A stretch of 53,660 bases of DNA from an uncultured Bacteroidota bacterium (GTDB lineage Bacteria; Bacteroidota; Bacteroidia; Flavobacteriales; TMED113), in NCBI GenBank assembly GCA_902520385.1, contig CABYOB010000004.1, positions 1-53,660 of the forward strand, read 5' to 3'. Positions 17,293 to 25,355 of the stretch are shown in pieces. A program made the position numbers and the translations under genes. Below the pieces are notes generated by a model. That model was not told the origin of the DNA, did no database searches, and saw only the letters and a program-made list of their open reading frames with translations. Within the stretch, counting starts at the first letter, position 1; the number at the start of each line of letters is the position of its first letter.

Positions 17293-17649
17293 ATGAAATA
17301 TTCAAAAATTAAATCACCATTTATAAAAAAAAAATTAAAAAAAACTGTTTGGAAAAATCGAATTTATATTGATGATTTAATCCAATTACATAAATACATG
17401 ACTAAAGGAATTAATTCCTGGATTGCGGCAAGTCTTTTTTCTGAATTGAAATTTAAATATGAAGGCGAGTATTTAAAATTGATTGAAGAAGACACTAGGC
17501 TAAACCCAAATGAAAAAAGAATTATGATGTATCCAAAGCAAATACATGATTTAAAATTAAGAAAAAAGAAAATTATAAAATGGAAATTAGATGAATTTAA
17601 GCTTGAAATGTTATTAAAGAAAGATTGGATAAATTGTGGGGGGGGGTAA
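17293..17649 (+). CDS. Hypothetical basic protein, possible accessory gene
   Basis: A 118-residue, Lys-rich protein with no signal peptide or TM segment. I do not recognise a family. Segments such as WIAASLFSELKFKYEGEYLKL and PNEKRIMMYPKQIHDLKLRKKK suggest a helical, possibly nucleic-acid-binding protein; this is only composition-based. The 3' end is odd: the last codons run through nine consecutive G (17638-17646) before TAA, in a genome where such runs are rare. Slippage there would change only the last few residues. A helicase gene follows after 142 bp on the same strand. Confidence 0.5.
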   Translation: MKYSKIKSPFIKKKLKKTVWKNRIYIDDLIQLHKYMTKGINSWIAASLFSELKFKYEGEYLKLIEEDTRLNPNEKRIMMYPKQIHDLKLRKKKIIKWKLDEFKLEMLLKKDWINCGGG

Positions 17650-17791
17650 AATCATAATACAATGAAGGGATATTTATTAATTTTGAAATACGGTTATAGT
17701 TTTCTTCATTATTTTAAATATAGTTGTTTAATAAAATAGCTATAAAATAAAATTTAGTATATTATTTAAGAAATCATATTTATGATAATTA

Positions 17792-19231
17792 ATGAAAAAA
17801 TACTTTAATTTTGATTTAACAGAACAACAATTAAAGGTTTTTAATTCTTTAAAAATCTTTGTTCAAAACCACAGTGAAAAAGTATTTATTTTAAAAGGTT
17901 ATGCCGGCACAGGTAAAACAACCCTAATGTTTGGGTTAATAAAATATCTTCAAGAAATAAAAAAAAATTTCGATTTACTTTCATCAACTGGTAGGGCAGC
18001 CAAAATATTATCAGATTTAACAGGTCACCGAGCCTCCACTATTCATAGTAGAATATACACATTTAGTGATTTAAGTGATGATTTAGAGGATATACATAAG
18101 AAAAGAAAAAAAAACATCACAGATAATAAAAGTTTAAATTTATTATTTTCTCTATCACAAATAGATGCAGATCAGTCAAAAAAAAAAATTATATACATCA
18201 TTGATGAGTCATCTATGATATCTAATCAAAAAGATAAATCAATTTCTTTTGCTCAATTTGGGGACGGAGAGCTTTTAAATGATTTAATAAATTATGACCC
18301 AAACGGTAAATTTATATTTATAGGAGACCCTTGTCAATTACCCCCGATTAAACAAAAAGAATCCCCAGCTTTAAGCAAAGAATACATAGAGCAGAAATTT
18401 AATTTTAATGTAAAGGAACACATGCTTACCACAATAGTGAGACAGCAAGGGGTCAATAATGGAATAATACAAGCATCTTTAAATACTAGACGTCTTTTTT
18501 ATAATCCCCCTCAAATTAAATGGCCTAAGCTCCCATTAGGAAAGAATAATAATATTAAATTATTGAGTTCAGATTTTCAGTTAGCTAATGAGTATCTTAA
18601 AGAAATCAATGAAAATGGCACAGAAAATACTACTATTATTTGTCAATCAAATAGAGATTGTAAGGAGCTTAATAATTTTGTTAGGTCTAGATTATTTAAA
18701 GATACTTCCAGTATTCAAGTAAATGATTTATTATTAATAACTCAAAACAATCAAAAAGCAAATTTAGTTAATGGAGATTTGGTAAAAGTCTTAAGTATTG
18801 CCCCAAAAGAAAATAGATGTGGTCTTTCTTTTTGGGAGGTTCAGGCCCAAGAGTTATCATCTAAAAGGATAATAAATTCTTTATTAATTAATGATATTCC
18901 CTATTCAAATTCGACAAATATAAGTGAGGAAAAACATAAAGACCTAATGATTGATTATTATTTGAGAATGAAAGAAAAGGGAATTAAACAAGGAGATAGA
19001 TTATTTAAAGATAACATGTTGAAAGATGAATATTTAAATGCGATTAAATGTGTGTTTGGGTATGCTTTAACATGCCATAAGTCTCAAGGTGGAGAATGGG
19101 ATAAGGTTTTTTTATATATTAAACAAAAAATTTATGGAATTCCTAGACCAGGATTATTTCAGTGGTGGTACACAGCAATTACTAGAGCTAGAAAAAAATT
19201 ATTTATTGTAGATGATTGGTTTATTTCGTAA
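17792..19231 (+). CDS. RecD/Dda-like superfamily 1B DNA helicase
   Basis: A 479-residue ATP-dependent helicase. Motif I is GYAGTGKTT (residues 36-44), motif Ia LLSSTGRAAKIL, motif II IIDESSM (D138-E139), motif III IGDPCQLPPI, motif V TCHKSQGGEWDKVF near residue 427 and motif VI YTAITRARKKLF near the C-terminus. It is the length of a minimal RecD2/Dda-type 5'-3' helicase without extra N-terminal domains. It probably acts in DNA repair, replication restart or phage conflict. The 142 bp upstream contain only AT-rich sequence without a clear promoter. Its stop overlaps the end of the convergent ATPase gene by 11 bp, which places it at the edge of the candidate defence operon. Whether it belongs functionally is unclear. 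Confidence 0.88.
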   Translation: MKKYFNFDLTEQQLKVFNSLKIFVQNHSEKVFILKGYAGTGKTTLMFGLIKYLQEIKKNFDLLSSTGRAAKILSDLTGHRASTIHSRIYTFSDLSDDLEDIHKKRKKNITDNKSLNLLFSLSQIDADQSKKKIIYIIDESSMISNQKDKSISFAQFGDGELLNDLINYDPNGKFIFIGDPCQLPPIKQKESPALSKEYIEQKFNFNVKEHMLTTIVRQQGVNNGIIQASLNTRRLFYNPPQIKWPKLPLGKNNNIKLLSSDFQLANEYLKEINENGTENTTIICQSNRDCKELNNFVRSRLFKDTSSIQVNDLLLITQNNQKANLVNGDLVKVLSIAPKENRCGLSFWEVQAQELSSKRIINSLLINDIPYSNSTNISEEKHKDLMIDYYLRMKEKGIKQGDRLFKDNMLKDEYLNAIKCVFGYALTCHKSQGGEWDKVFLYIKQKIYGIPRPGLFQWWYTAITRARKKLFIVDDWFIS

Positions 19232-21926
19232 TATTCTTGATAAATATATATGTGTTTTTCACCATTTCATACTCATCAATTTCTGGCACAGGCTTTTCAG
19301 AAAGCAAGATTCTCGAATAATGTTCAATTTTGTTTTTTAACGCCTCTATAGATTTAAATGAATCTTCAGGGAGTATTCCCTGTTTTTTTTCGTTTTTTAT
19401 AATTTCATTAAACCCATTTTCAGATTTCAATTTTTCTTTATAATTTTTTAATGTTTGTATTTCATCTTTTTTGAGTTTTCTATGATTTTCTAAATCTTGC
19501 CCATCTTTCTTAACATACAGAATTGGCATGATTAATTCGGTATTTTCTAAATCATATACTTTTTCAATACTATAATAAAATTCAATATCCTCATTGAAAC
19601 ACCCAAATTCTAGAACTTTTTCTAAATATTTTAATGCATTTTCCAAATCCTTATCAAGAAAATAAACAACAGCGCGATTATATGTTAGCATAGGAAATAA
19701 GTTAGTATACTCTTTAGATGACGGATCCCATGACTCCATTTCTTTAATTAGAAAGTCAAAAATTTCCTTGGCTAACTCTTTTTTGCGTCTTAGACAAATA
19801 AAACCGAGGCTGTTCAATGGATTGTCTAAAATGTTATTTCCTTTATTTCTATCAAATATTTTTTTTAAATCTGTAAAATATGCTTCAGGAAGTGTAAAAT
19901 CAAATCCGCGTTCTTTTCTTGTGTAATGGGTAATTAATTTCAAAACGAATTGCTCTATATACTGTTCTTCAAAAAATTTAACTCCAGAGTTTAAGCTTTG
20001 GTTAATTAATTCATCCGTTGTACAAATATTGGATTTAGGAATTTTATAAATTTTAAATGAAAAATTCGGATTTCTTTTATTAAGTGAAGACAAATATTTT
20101 TCTGTTCTTAAAGGATACGAATTATCAAAGTCTATTCCCACTCCTTGAAATGCTTTTTTTAATTCCGGATTTTTCAAATTAATATCATAGATATATAAAT
20201 CCGGATGGTTATCTATAGATTTATGTGAAATTTGACAGGTATATGAAACAAACTGCCATCTAGTTTTCTCTGCAAGTGTCTGAAAATCAATAGTTCCATT
20301 TTTCAGATTTTCAAAAAATTTAAAAAAATCAACAGGGACTTCTTCATCATCATAAAAGCCATCACCATTAAAAACCATGTTTTTGTTTTCTTCTGTAAAT
20401 CTGAATGTAGAAGCGGCGAAATTACAGATTGGCCTATTCGTAATTTCCTTCCAAAGATTTTGAGCTTCTTCACCACTATCTAAATTATACTTAATATGAA
20501 AAGGAGCGTTATATTTTTCCATATATTTTAATCTCAATTCTGCTTGTTCTTTTTTATTTCCTGTATAAACAACTCTATTTGAAAGGTTTTCTTCTTTTTT
20601 TTGAACAGGTGATTCATATCCTATTTTATTTTCCAGGGCAACTGTATTTTCTACACCTACATAATACAGAATATTATTTTTTACTAAATCTGCAATAAAA
20701 TTAGAAAAGGTTATTTTGTCCCAGCTATTTTCATTCGTAAAAAATATTGAATACCATGAAAAAATTTTTCCAAGAGGCGTAAATGGGGAATTAATAATAA
20801 TAAATTGCAACCACTTTCTTTGGTTTTCATCAAAATGTAATATTTTTTCAACTCTTTCAGGATTATGACTAAGTCCATCTGCCACTTCATTTTCATCACT
20901 ACTTATTTGTTCATTTACTACTTTGTCTAGCATGTTTCCGGTAAGTCTCATTTTATAACCATTTTCAGCTCCCTTGTCATACATAATTCGCCCAAGTTTA
21001 ATAATAATATCAATGGAGCCACTTGAGTAGTCATAAATTTCTTGACATACAGATGGCCAATTTTTAAAACATTTTTTATAATCACTTTCTTTCCATTCCA
21101 CCATGTTTAATCTAGCTTCAAAAAATGTTTTCACATCATCTTTGTCATTAAAATAATTTAGATTATATGTTTTAAAATCCCTTCCGACTCCTCCAAAAAT
21201 TTCATGTATTTTATGGTTATCTTTAATCCTTGGCCCGGCAAAAACGAAACCAACGCTATTTTCTTGATCAAGTATAATTCCTCTAATTATTTCTATGATA
21301 TCCTGAGAGTTATAAATATACTCTGCCTCATCAACAAGAAACACAATTTTTTTATCAACATATTCTGAGAATTTTTTTAAGTCTCGATTTATCGTGTTTA
21401 TATTAGGATTACTTTTTTCACCTTTGTGAACATATGCATTAATAAACTCAAAATTTACCTTCACGGGATTTCCGTAATTAGGATTAAATTCCTCCTTTTT
21501 CTTACTATCATCAGAGCCCGTAATGTCTTTATGTATTATTCCTGTCTGCAGTATGTTTTTTGAATCACGAAAGGCTATTCTTTTTTCTCTATGAAGATTT
21601 TTTTCTTCTAACAATTCAGTTAGTAAATCGCAGTATAGTTCTTTGTAAAATTCCCATGCACTTCTAGTAGTGCTTTTTGTTAAAGTTATTTTAATTGAAA
21701 TAAACCCAAGATCTAAACCCCAGTTTTTAATAATATTTATGAAACTAGTTTTTCCAACACCCCGGTCTCCTAATATTAAAAAACCTTTATTCCACTTTGA
21801 TTCATTTTTATTTTTTCTCATATCCTGTTTTATAGACTCTATTTGAGATCTGTGGTTTACTCCGGATATTTGTTCTTCCTTGTTGCTTTGGCGCTCAAAT
21901 GGATTGGGTTTTTCAAAAAAGTGCAT
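19221..21926 (-). CDS. Large P-loop ATPase with TPR-like tail, operon with HEPN protein
   Basis: A 901-residue protein with an AAA/STAND-like ATPase module at the N-terminus. Walker A is GDRGVGKTS (53-61), Walker B IVFLVDEAE (D199-E200), and a sensor-1-like strand SVGFVFAGPR follows. It resembles the AAA_16/Orc1-Cdc6-like class that sits in many conflict systems. The middle region is unassigned. Residues ~700-770 look like TPR-type helical repeats (LTYNRAVVYFLDKDLENALKYLEKVLEFG region, paired helices with A/L/Y spacing). It starts 4 bp after the HEPN gene and is the last gene of the operon. A plausible role is sensing an invader and switching on the HEPN RNase; this is inference. No closer family name can be given. 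Confidence 0.75.
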   Translation of the reverse strand: MHFFEKPNPFERQSNKEEQISGVNHRSQIESIKQDMRKNKNESKWNKGFLILGDRGVGKTSFINIIKNWGLDLGFISIKITLTKSTTRSAWEFYKELYCDLLTELLEEKNLHREKRIAFRDSKNILQTGIIHKDITGSDDSKKKEEFNPNYGNPVKVNFEFINAYVHKGEKSNPNINTINRDLKKFSEYVDKKIVFLVDEAEYIYNSQDIIEIIRGIILDQENSVGFVFAGPRIKDNHKIHEIFGGVGRDFKTYNLNYFNDKDDVKTFFEARLNMVEWKESDYKKCFKNWPSVCQEIYDYSSGSIDIIIKLGRIMYDKGAENGYKMRLTGNMLDKVVNEQISSDENEVADGLSHNPERVEKILHFDENQRKWLQFIIINSPFTPLGKIFSWYSIFFTNENSWDKITFSNFIADLVKNNILYYVGVENTVALENKIGYESPVQKKEENLSNRVVYTGNKKEQAELRLKYMEKYNAPFHIKYNLDSGEEAQNLWKEITNRPICNFAASTFRFTEENKNMVFNGDGFYDDEEVPVDFFKFFENLKNGTIDFQTLAEKTRWQFVSYTCQISHKSIDNHPDLYIYDINLKNPELKKAFQGVGIDFDNSYPLRTEKYLSSLNKRNPNFSFKIYKIPKSNICTTDELINQSLNSGVKFFEEQYIEQFVLKLITHYTRKERGFDFTLPEAYFTDLKKIFDRNKGNNILDNPLNSLGFICLRRKKELAKEIFDFLIKEMESWDPSSKEYTNLFPMLTYNRAVVYFLDKDLENALKYLEKVLEFGCFNEDIEFYYSIEKVYDLENTELIMPILYVKKDGQDLENHRKLKKDEIQTLKNYKEKLKSENGFNEIIKNEKKQGILPEDSFKSIEALKNKIEHYSRILLSEKPVPEIDEYEMVKNTYIFIKNITK

Positions 21927-21930
21927 AATT

Positions 21931-22686
21931 TTATTTAATTTTTTCCTTTATTTCGTTTAGGAATTGGTTATTATCTTGTTTCCAAAGATTTATGTCTAGT
22001 TGATTTCCTGTAAAAGTTATATTGTTGTAATCTTTAATTAATTTTAAGAATTTATTTGCTTTATCACCTATTGTTTTCCGAAGAATACTTTCTTCGTTAT
22101 TGATTAAATTTATAAATACTGAAATATTTTTTGAAAGTCGAATATTATCTATTACAGTTTTAATTATTCGCAATTCGGCATGTTCAATTTCAATTTGTCG
22201 ATTTAGATAGCTTTCTAAATTGATTATATCGTTATTTATGGTGTTAAAATCTCTTTTTAAAATTTTCAATTCTTTATCAGAAATTATTCTTGAGTGAGCC
22301 ATATTATTTCTAATTGGAGTTATGTTTTCAATTAAAGAGATTAAATTTTTAATTTCACGTAAGTTTATCCCTAAACAATTTTCATTTATTTTATATATTC
22401 TCCCACCTGGACAACAATCTTTAATTAAGTTCTTGAGTTCCCCAAAAGAGAGCATATATATAAGATTAATTTTTTTTGCAGTTTCCCAGTCATTTTTTTT
22501 ACTCCATTTTTCTTTTTCTTCAATATCTTTAATGAGTGTATTTGAAAAAACACCCTGACCACTTTTATCCAAATCCCAATCTTTTCCTAGAATTTTATCA
22601 AATTTCTTAATAAGAAACTCTCTTAGACCTATTTCAAGCTTCAAAACATATTCATATGCTTGGATATTTTTTTTAAAAACACTCAT
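21931..22686 (-). CDS. HEPN-domain protein (Swt1-type), putative RNase effector
   Basis: A 251-residue, mostly helical protein. The N-terminal ~135 residues match the Swt1-family HEPN layout: YEYVLKLEIGLREFLIKKF, then a Trp-containing loop, MLSFGELKNLIKD, and the catalytic-type RX4H motif R126-NNMA-H131 in ITPIRNNMAHSRII. HEPN proteins with an intact motif are usually metal-independent ribonucleases, common as toxins and abortive-infection effectors. The C-terminal half (from ~140) is helical and unassigned. Its start codon overlaps the nucleotidase stop (TAATG) and the ATPase follows after 4 bp, so the HEPN-ATPase pair is tightly coupled. RNase activity is inferred from the motif. Confidence 0.78.
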   Translation of the reverse strand: MSVFKKNIQAYEYVLKLEIGLREFLIKKFDKILGKDWDLDKSGQGVFSNTLIKDIEEKEKWSKKNDWETAKKINLIYMLSFGELKNLIKDCCPGGRIYKINENCLGINLREIKNLISLIENITPIRNNMAHSRIISDKELKILKRDFNTINNDIINLESYLNRQIEIEHAELRIIKTVIDNIRLSKNISVFINLINNEESILRKTIGDKANKFLKLIKDYNNITFTGNQLDINLWKQDNNQFLNEIKEKIK

Positions 22687-23138
22687 TATTTACATAAATA
22701 ATTAATTATTTCCTTCCAACTTGGAAACGCACTACTGCCAAATTGTATCCATTCCCCTTTAAATTCTTTAGCGCCATTCCATGGGTTATCATCAATTAAA
22801 TAATCTCCAAGTTGTAAGTGTTTATGATGTGATAGGATTAATTTTTTTCTAATATATGCCCCTAAGTTTTTCTCCACCCAAAGTCTTTTATGTGTCCATG
22901 AATCATAGTTATCCCATGATGGAGAGCTTAGAATATATACATCAAATTTTTTTATTAAAATCTCAAGGCTTTCTTTAGCGCCATTGATTAAGTCTAAATT
23001 TTTAAAAATATTAGGTAATAAATCAGGCCTGCCAGGGTATAATTCTTTTTGAGGGTGTTTTTTTGCAGCTTTATTAAAATCACACAAAACCCCATCCATA
23101 TCTACATAAATAATTTTTTTTCGAACGCTGGCTTTCAT
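22686..23138 (-). CDS. HAD-family 5'-nucleotidase (NT5C-like, deoxyribonucleotidase type)
   Basis: A 150-residue HAD-superfamily phosphatase. Motif I is YVDMDGVLCDF (D13 nucleophile, D15 acid/base), motif II lies in YILSSPS, and motif IV is YLIDDNPWNGA. The segment SWDNYDSWTHKRLWVEKNLG is characteristic of cytosolic 5'(3')-deoxyribonucleotidases and related bacterial proteins. By family it would dephosphorylate (deoxy)nucleoside monophosphates. It sits inside the operon with 1-bp TAATG overlaps on both sides, which argues for a shared role. Nucleotide depletion, or trimming of a modified nucleotide, would fit a defence context but is speculative. Confidence 0.82.
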   Translation of the reverse strand: MKASVRKKIIYVDMDGVLCDFNKAAKKHPQKELYPGRPDLLPNIFKNLDLINGAKESLEILIKKFDVYILSSPSWDNYDSWTHKRLWVEKNLGAYIRKKLILSHHKHLQLGDYLIDDNPWNGAKEFKGEWIQFGSSAFPSWKEIINYLCK

Positions 23139-24877
23139 TATCTAACCCTAATTTTTATTAAAGATGAATTAATTGTGTTACTTAATGATCTAAATACAGG
23201 TTTTACTTCAATAGAGTCTCCCACATTAACTAAAGTTGCTAACTGACTCATTTCAATTTCTTTAGAGTAAGTTGTTGTTGAGCTTGATGAATCCTTATGT
23301 TTCCAGTTTTCTTCTGTCCAGATTGGTTGTTGGCTTGTTCGATTTGGAAACCCAGTTTTTTCTATTGTAATATCTCCTGAGCTTTTAGCATTTAGAGGCC
23401 ACGCAACTTGAGTTACTCTATGTCCTTCATTAAAATTAGCACAAAATTCTAATTCTATTTTTAAGTACTTTTTTGTTGGGTTACCTTTATTAATTACTGT
23501 AGCACTTTTTGTCAAACAAACAATATTGTCTGGTTTCATCATTAGCCAATTATTAATTGAGTTTTTACATTTAGTATTATTAACAGGGCAAGGGGCAATT
23601 AAAAATAATTGCACAAGTACTTTTCGTATCAACGATAAACTAGAATCATTATGAAATGCTCCAAATTGACCATCCCATTTTATAGGATCAACATACCCAA
23701 TCTCTTGCTCATATAAACTTGAACTAATCGGAAAAGTGTATCCATGATTCATTAGTCTTTTTGTAGCGCATTCAAATACATCTAACATTAATCGAAATAC
23801 TCCTTTTTGTTGTAGAGCCCCTAATCTTTGCCTAGCCTGATCCCAATAATGAGCTGGGTAAACAGAAATTAATGCATTTATATAATTTTCTAAAGTATCT
23901 ATAACATCTTGATTGTTATAATTGTAATCAAGAGTTCCGTTTTCAAACCATTTACAAAGGAAATCATTTGTTAATCTAAATACATCTACAATATCCATTC
24001 TAATTGTGATATCTCGCTCAATCATTGTTACCCTGCCCTCAGGTTGAACATTGGCCCATGGAGAGCTTCCAAGATTTAAACCAGAAGCAATTTCATAAGA
24101 CTTTAATCTAATTCTTCCTTTTCGTGTATTTTGATTATATGTTGGTTTAAGTCGGAATTTAGCTAATAAAAACTCTTTATGTAGTTTACTTAACTGAACT
24201 GCAGCAGAAGTAATTTCGGTAAATATTTTGGCAACTTCAGTCATGGTAAAGCCATCATTTTTACATAACCAAGTTGAAAAAACTTTTTCTTTATGATTGT
24301 TATTTTGGTCAGGAGAATAAGACATTCCTCTTATCCTGTGCTGACCATCAACAATAACAGCTGGTCGGTCACAATAATTACAATTTGGGCAACAATCGGC
24401 ATACCATCCTAATTTATCAGATCCATAAGTTTGTTCAACTGACCAATTACAATTTGGACAGTTTTGAAAACACCAATCAGCGGGATTTAAAGATCCTTCA
24501 AAAGTATCGGCCCTTTCTGAATCAGTTACATTTAAATCTTTAAAAAAAAGCACACTATTGTTTGGGCTAATAGGTCGTCCACTTCCTTTCCACCAGCTAT
24601 TAATTTCAGGGACACGGTCTATATTTAATTTTCTTTGCCAAGGAATATCTTGTTGCAAAAATAAATCAGCCATTTCTTTATTATTTCTATTTCCTATTTC
24701 AGGTGTTCTTGAAATTCTGTCTAATTCTTGAACAGTTAAAGAAATACAACGAATTTTACGCCCGTGCTGATCTATAAACATACCCCACAAATTTATTTCA
24801 TGTTGGTCAGGTTGTTCATATAAATAAATAGGCTCACTAGATGAATTAACAGGAGCTCGCCACTTAATTTTTGTCAT
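23138..24877 (-). CDS. DGQHR-domain protein (DndB/ParB-like) with embedded zinc ribbon
   Basis: A 579-residue protein carrying the signature DGQHRIRGM (D177-R181) of the DGQHR family, which includes DndB, the DNA-binding regulator of phosphorothioate modification, and DpdB-like proteins. Just ahead of it is a cysteine-rich insert (C136, C140, C143, C162, C163, C166, C169) that looks like a double CxxC zinc ribbon. The post-motif region FSTWLCKNDGFTMTEVAKIFTEITS and the SKLHKEFLLAKFRL segment fit the family, where this part supports ATP binding or hydrolysis. The C-terminal ~250 residues are unassigned. It starts 4 bp after the HNH gene and couples to the nucleotidase by TAATG. No DndA, DndC, DndD, DndE or Dpd genes are present, so it is not part of a standard Dnd or Dpd system. 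Confidence 0.8.
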   Translation of the reverse strand: MTKIKWRAPVNSSSEPIYLYEQPDQHEINLWGMFIDQHGRKIRCISLTVQELDRISRTPEIGNRNNKEMADLFLQQDIPWQRKLNIDRVPEINSWWKGSGRPISPNNSVLFFKDLNVTDSERADTFEGSLNPADWCFQNCPNCNWSVEQTYGSDKLGWYADCCPNCNYCDRPAVIVDGQHRIRGMSYSPDQNNNHKEKVFSTWLCKNDGFTMTEVAKIFTEITSAAVQLSKLHKEFLLAKFRLKPTYNQNTRKGRIRLKSYEIASGLNLGSSPWANVQPEGRVTMIERDITIRMDIVDVFRLTNDFLCKWFENGTLDYNYNNQDVIDTLENYINALISVYPAHYWDQARQRLGALQQKGVFRLMLDVFECATKRLMNHGYTFPISSSLYEQEIGYVDPIKWDGQFGAFHNDSSLSLIRKVLVQLFLIAPCPVNNTKCKNSINNWLMMKPDNIVCLTKSATVINKGNPTKKYLKIELEFCANFNEGHRVTQVAWPLNAKSSGDITIEKTGFPNRTSQQPIWTEENWKHKDSSSSTTTYSKEIEMSQLATLVNVGDSIEVKPVFRSLSNTINSSLIKIRVR

Positions 24878-24881
24878 GACA

Positions 24882-25355
24882 TTAAATTAAAAAACATCTT
24901 AAAGCAAGTCCAATTCCTATTGAACCACCTTTAAATGATTGGTTATGTATTTTACAAATTAACAAAGAATTTTCATGCTCATCAAAAAATTTTGACAAAC
25001 TATCGGTGTACGATGATTTTGGTAAGATATGATCTTTTTCTAAACTTCCGATGAAATTACATTCTGGAAATTGACAGGTTCCATGGTTTTTGCCAATTAC
25101 TTTAGCCTTTTTAGATTCATCAAAAAGATTTTTTTTTTGTAAAAAATTTGTATGTTGAGTTATATAAAGATCACAAATATTATGAGCGGATATGTTTTGA
25201 ATATTGAACTTTTTTACAGATTCGAATAATTCATTTCTCATAGATATGTAATCTGAGCTTGTTCTATTGCTCAAAACAGATGCATTATATTTACTTAGCA
25301 CCTTGATGCATTCATAATCTAGTTTGAAACCGTTGACTAATGACTTGAACTCCAT
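24882..25355 (-). CDS. HNH-type nuclease, small
   Basis: A 157-residue protein with a C-terminal HNH/zinc-finger nuclease core: C94-x4-C99, then KDHILPKS (D108-H109), N129, and C134 with H137-N138 in LLICKIHNQSFKGG. The paired cysteines and DH-N-HN order fit the HNH endonuclease fold; the N-terminal ~90 residues are helical and unassigned. It is the first gene of the five-gene accessory operon. Its ATG begins on the base immediately after the hppD stop codon, so it is either translated from the hppD transcript or carries a promoter inside hppD. A DNA-cutting role is inferred from the motif. Confidence 0.75.
   Translation of the reverse strand: MEFKSLVNGFKLDYECIKVLSKYNASVLSNRTSSDYISMRNELFESVKKFNIQNISAHNICDLYITQHTNFLQKKNLFDESKKAKVIGKNHGTCQFPECNFIGSLEKDHILPKSSYTDSLSKFFDEHENSLLICKIHNQSFKGGSIGIGLALRCFLI

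Noticed and set aside
23138..24877. A standard Dnd phosphorothioation or Dpd deazaguanine system
   Set aside because: Only the DGQHR-type protein is present; no cysteine desulfurase, PAPS-reductase-like, DndD ATPase, transglycosylase or other required genes are found in the window.
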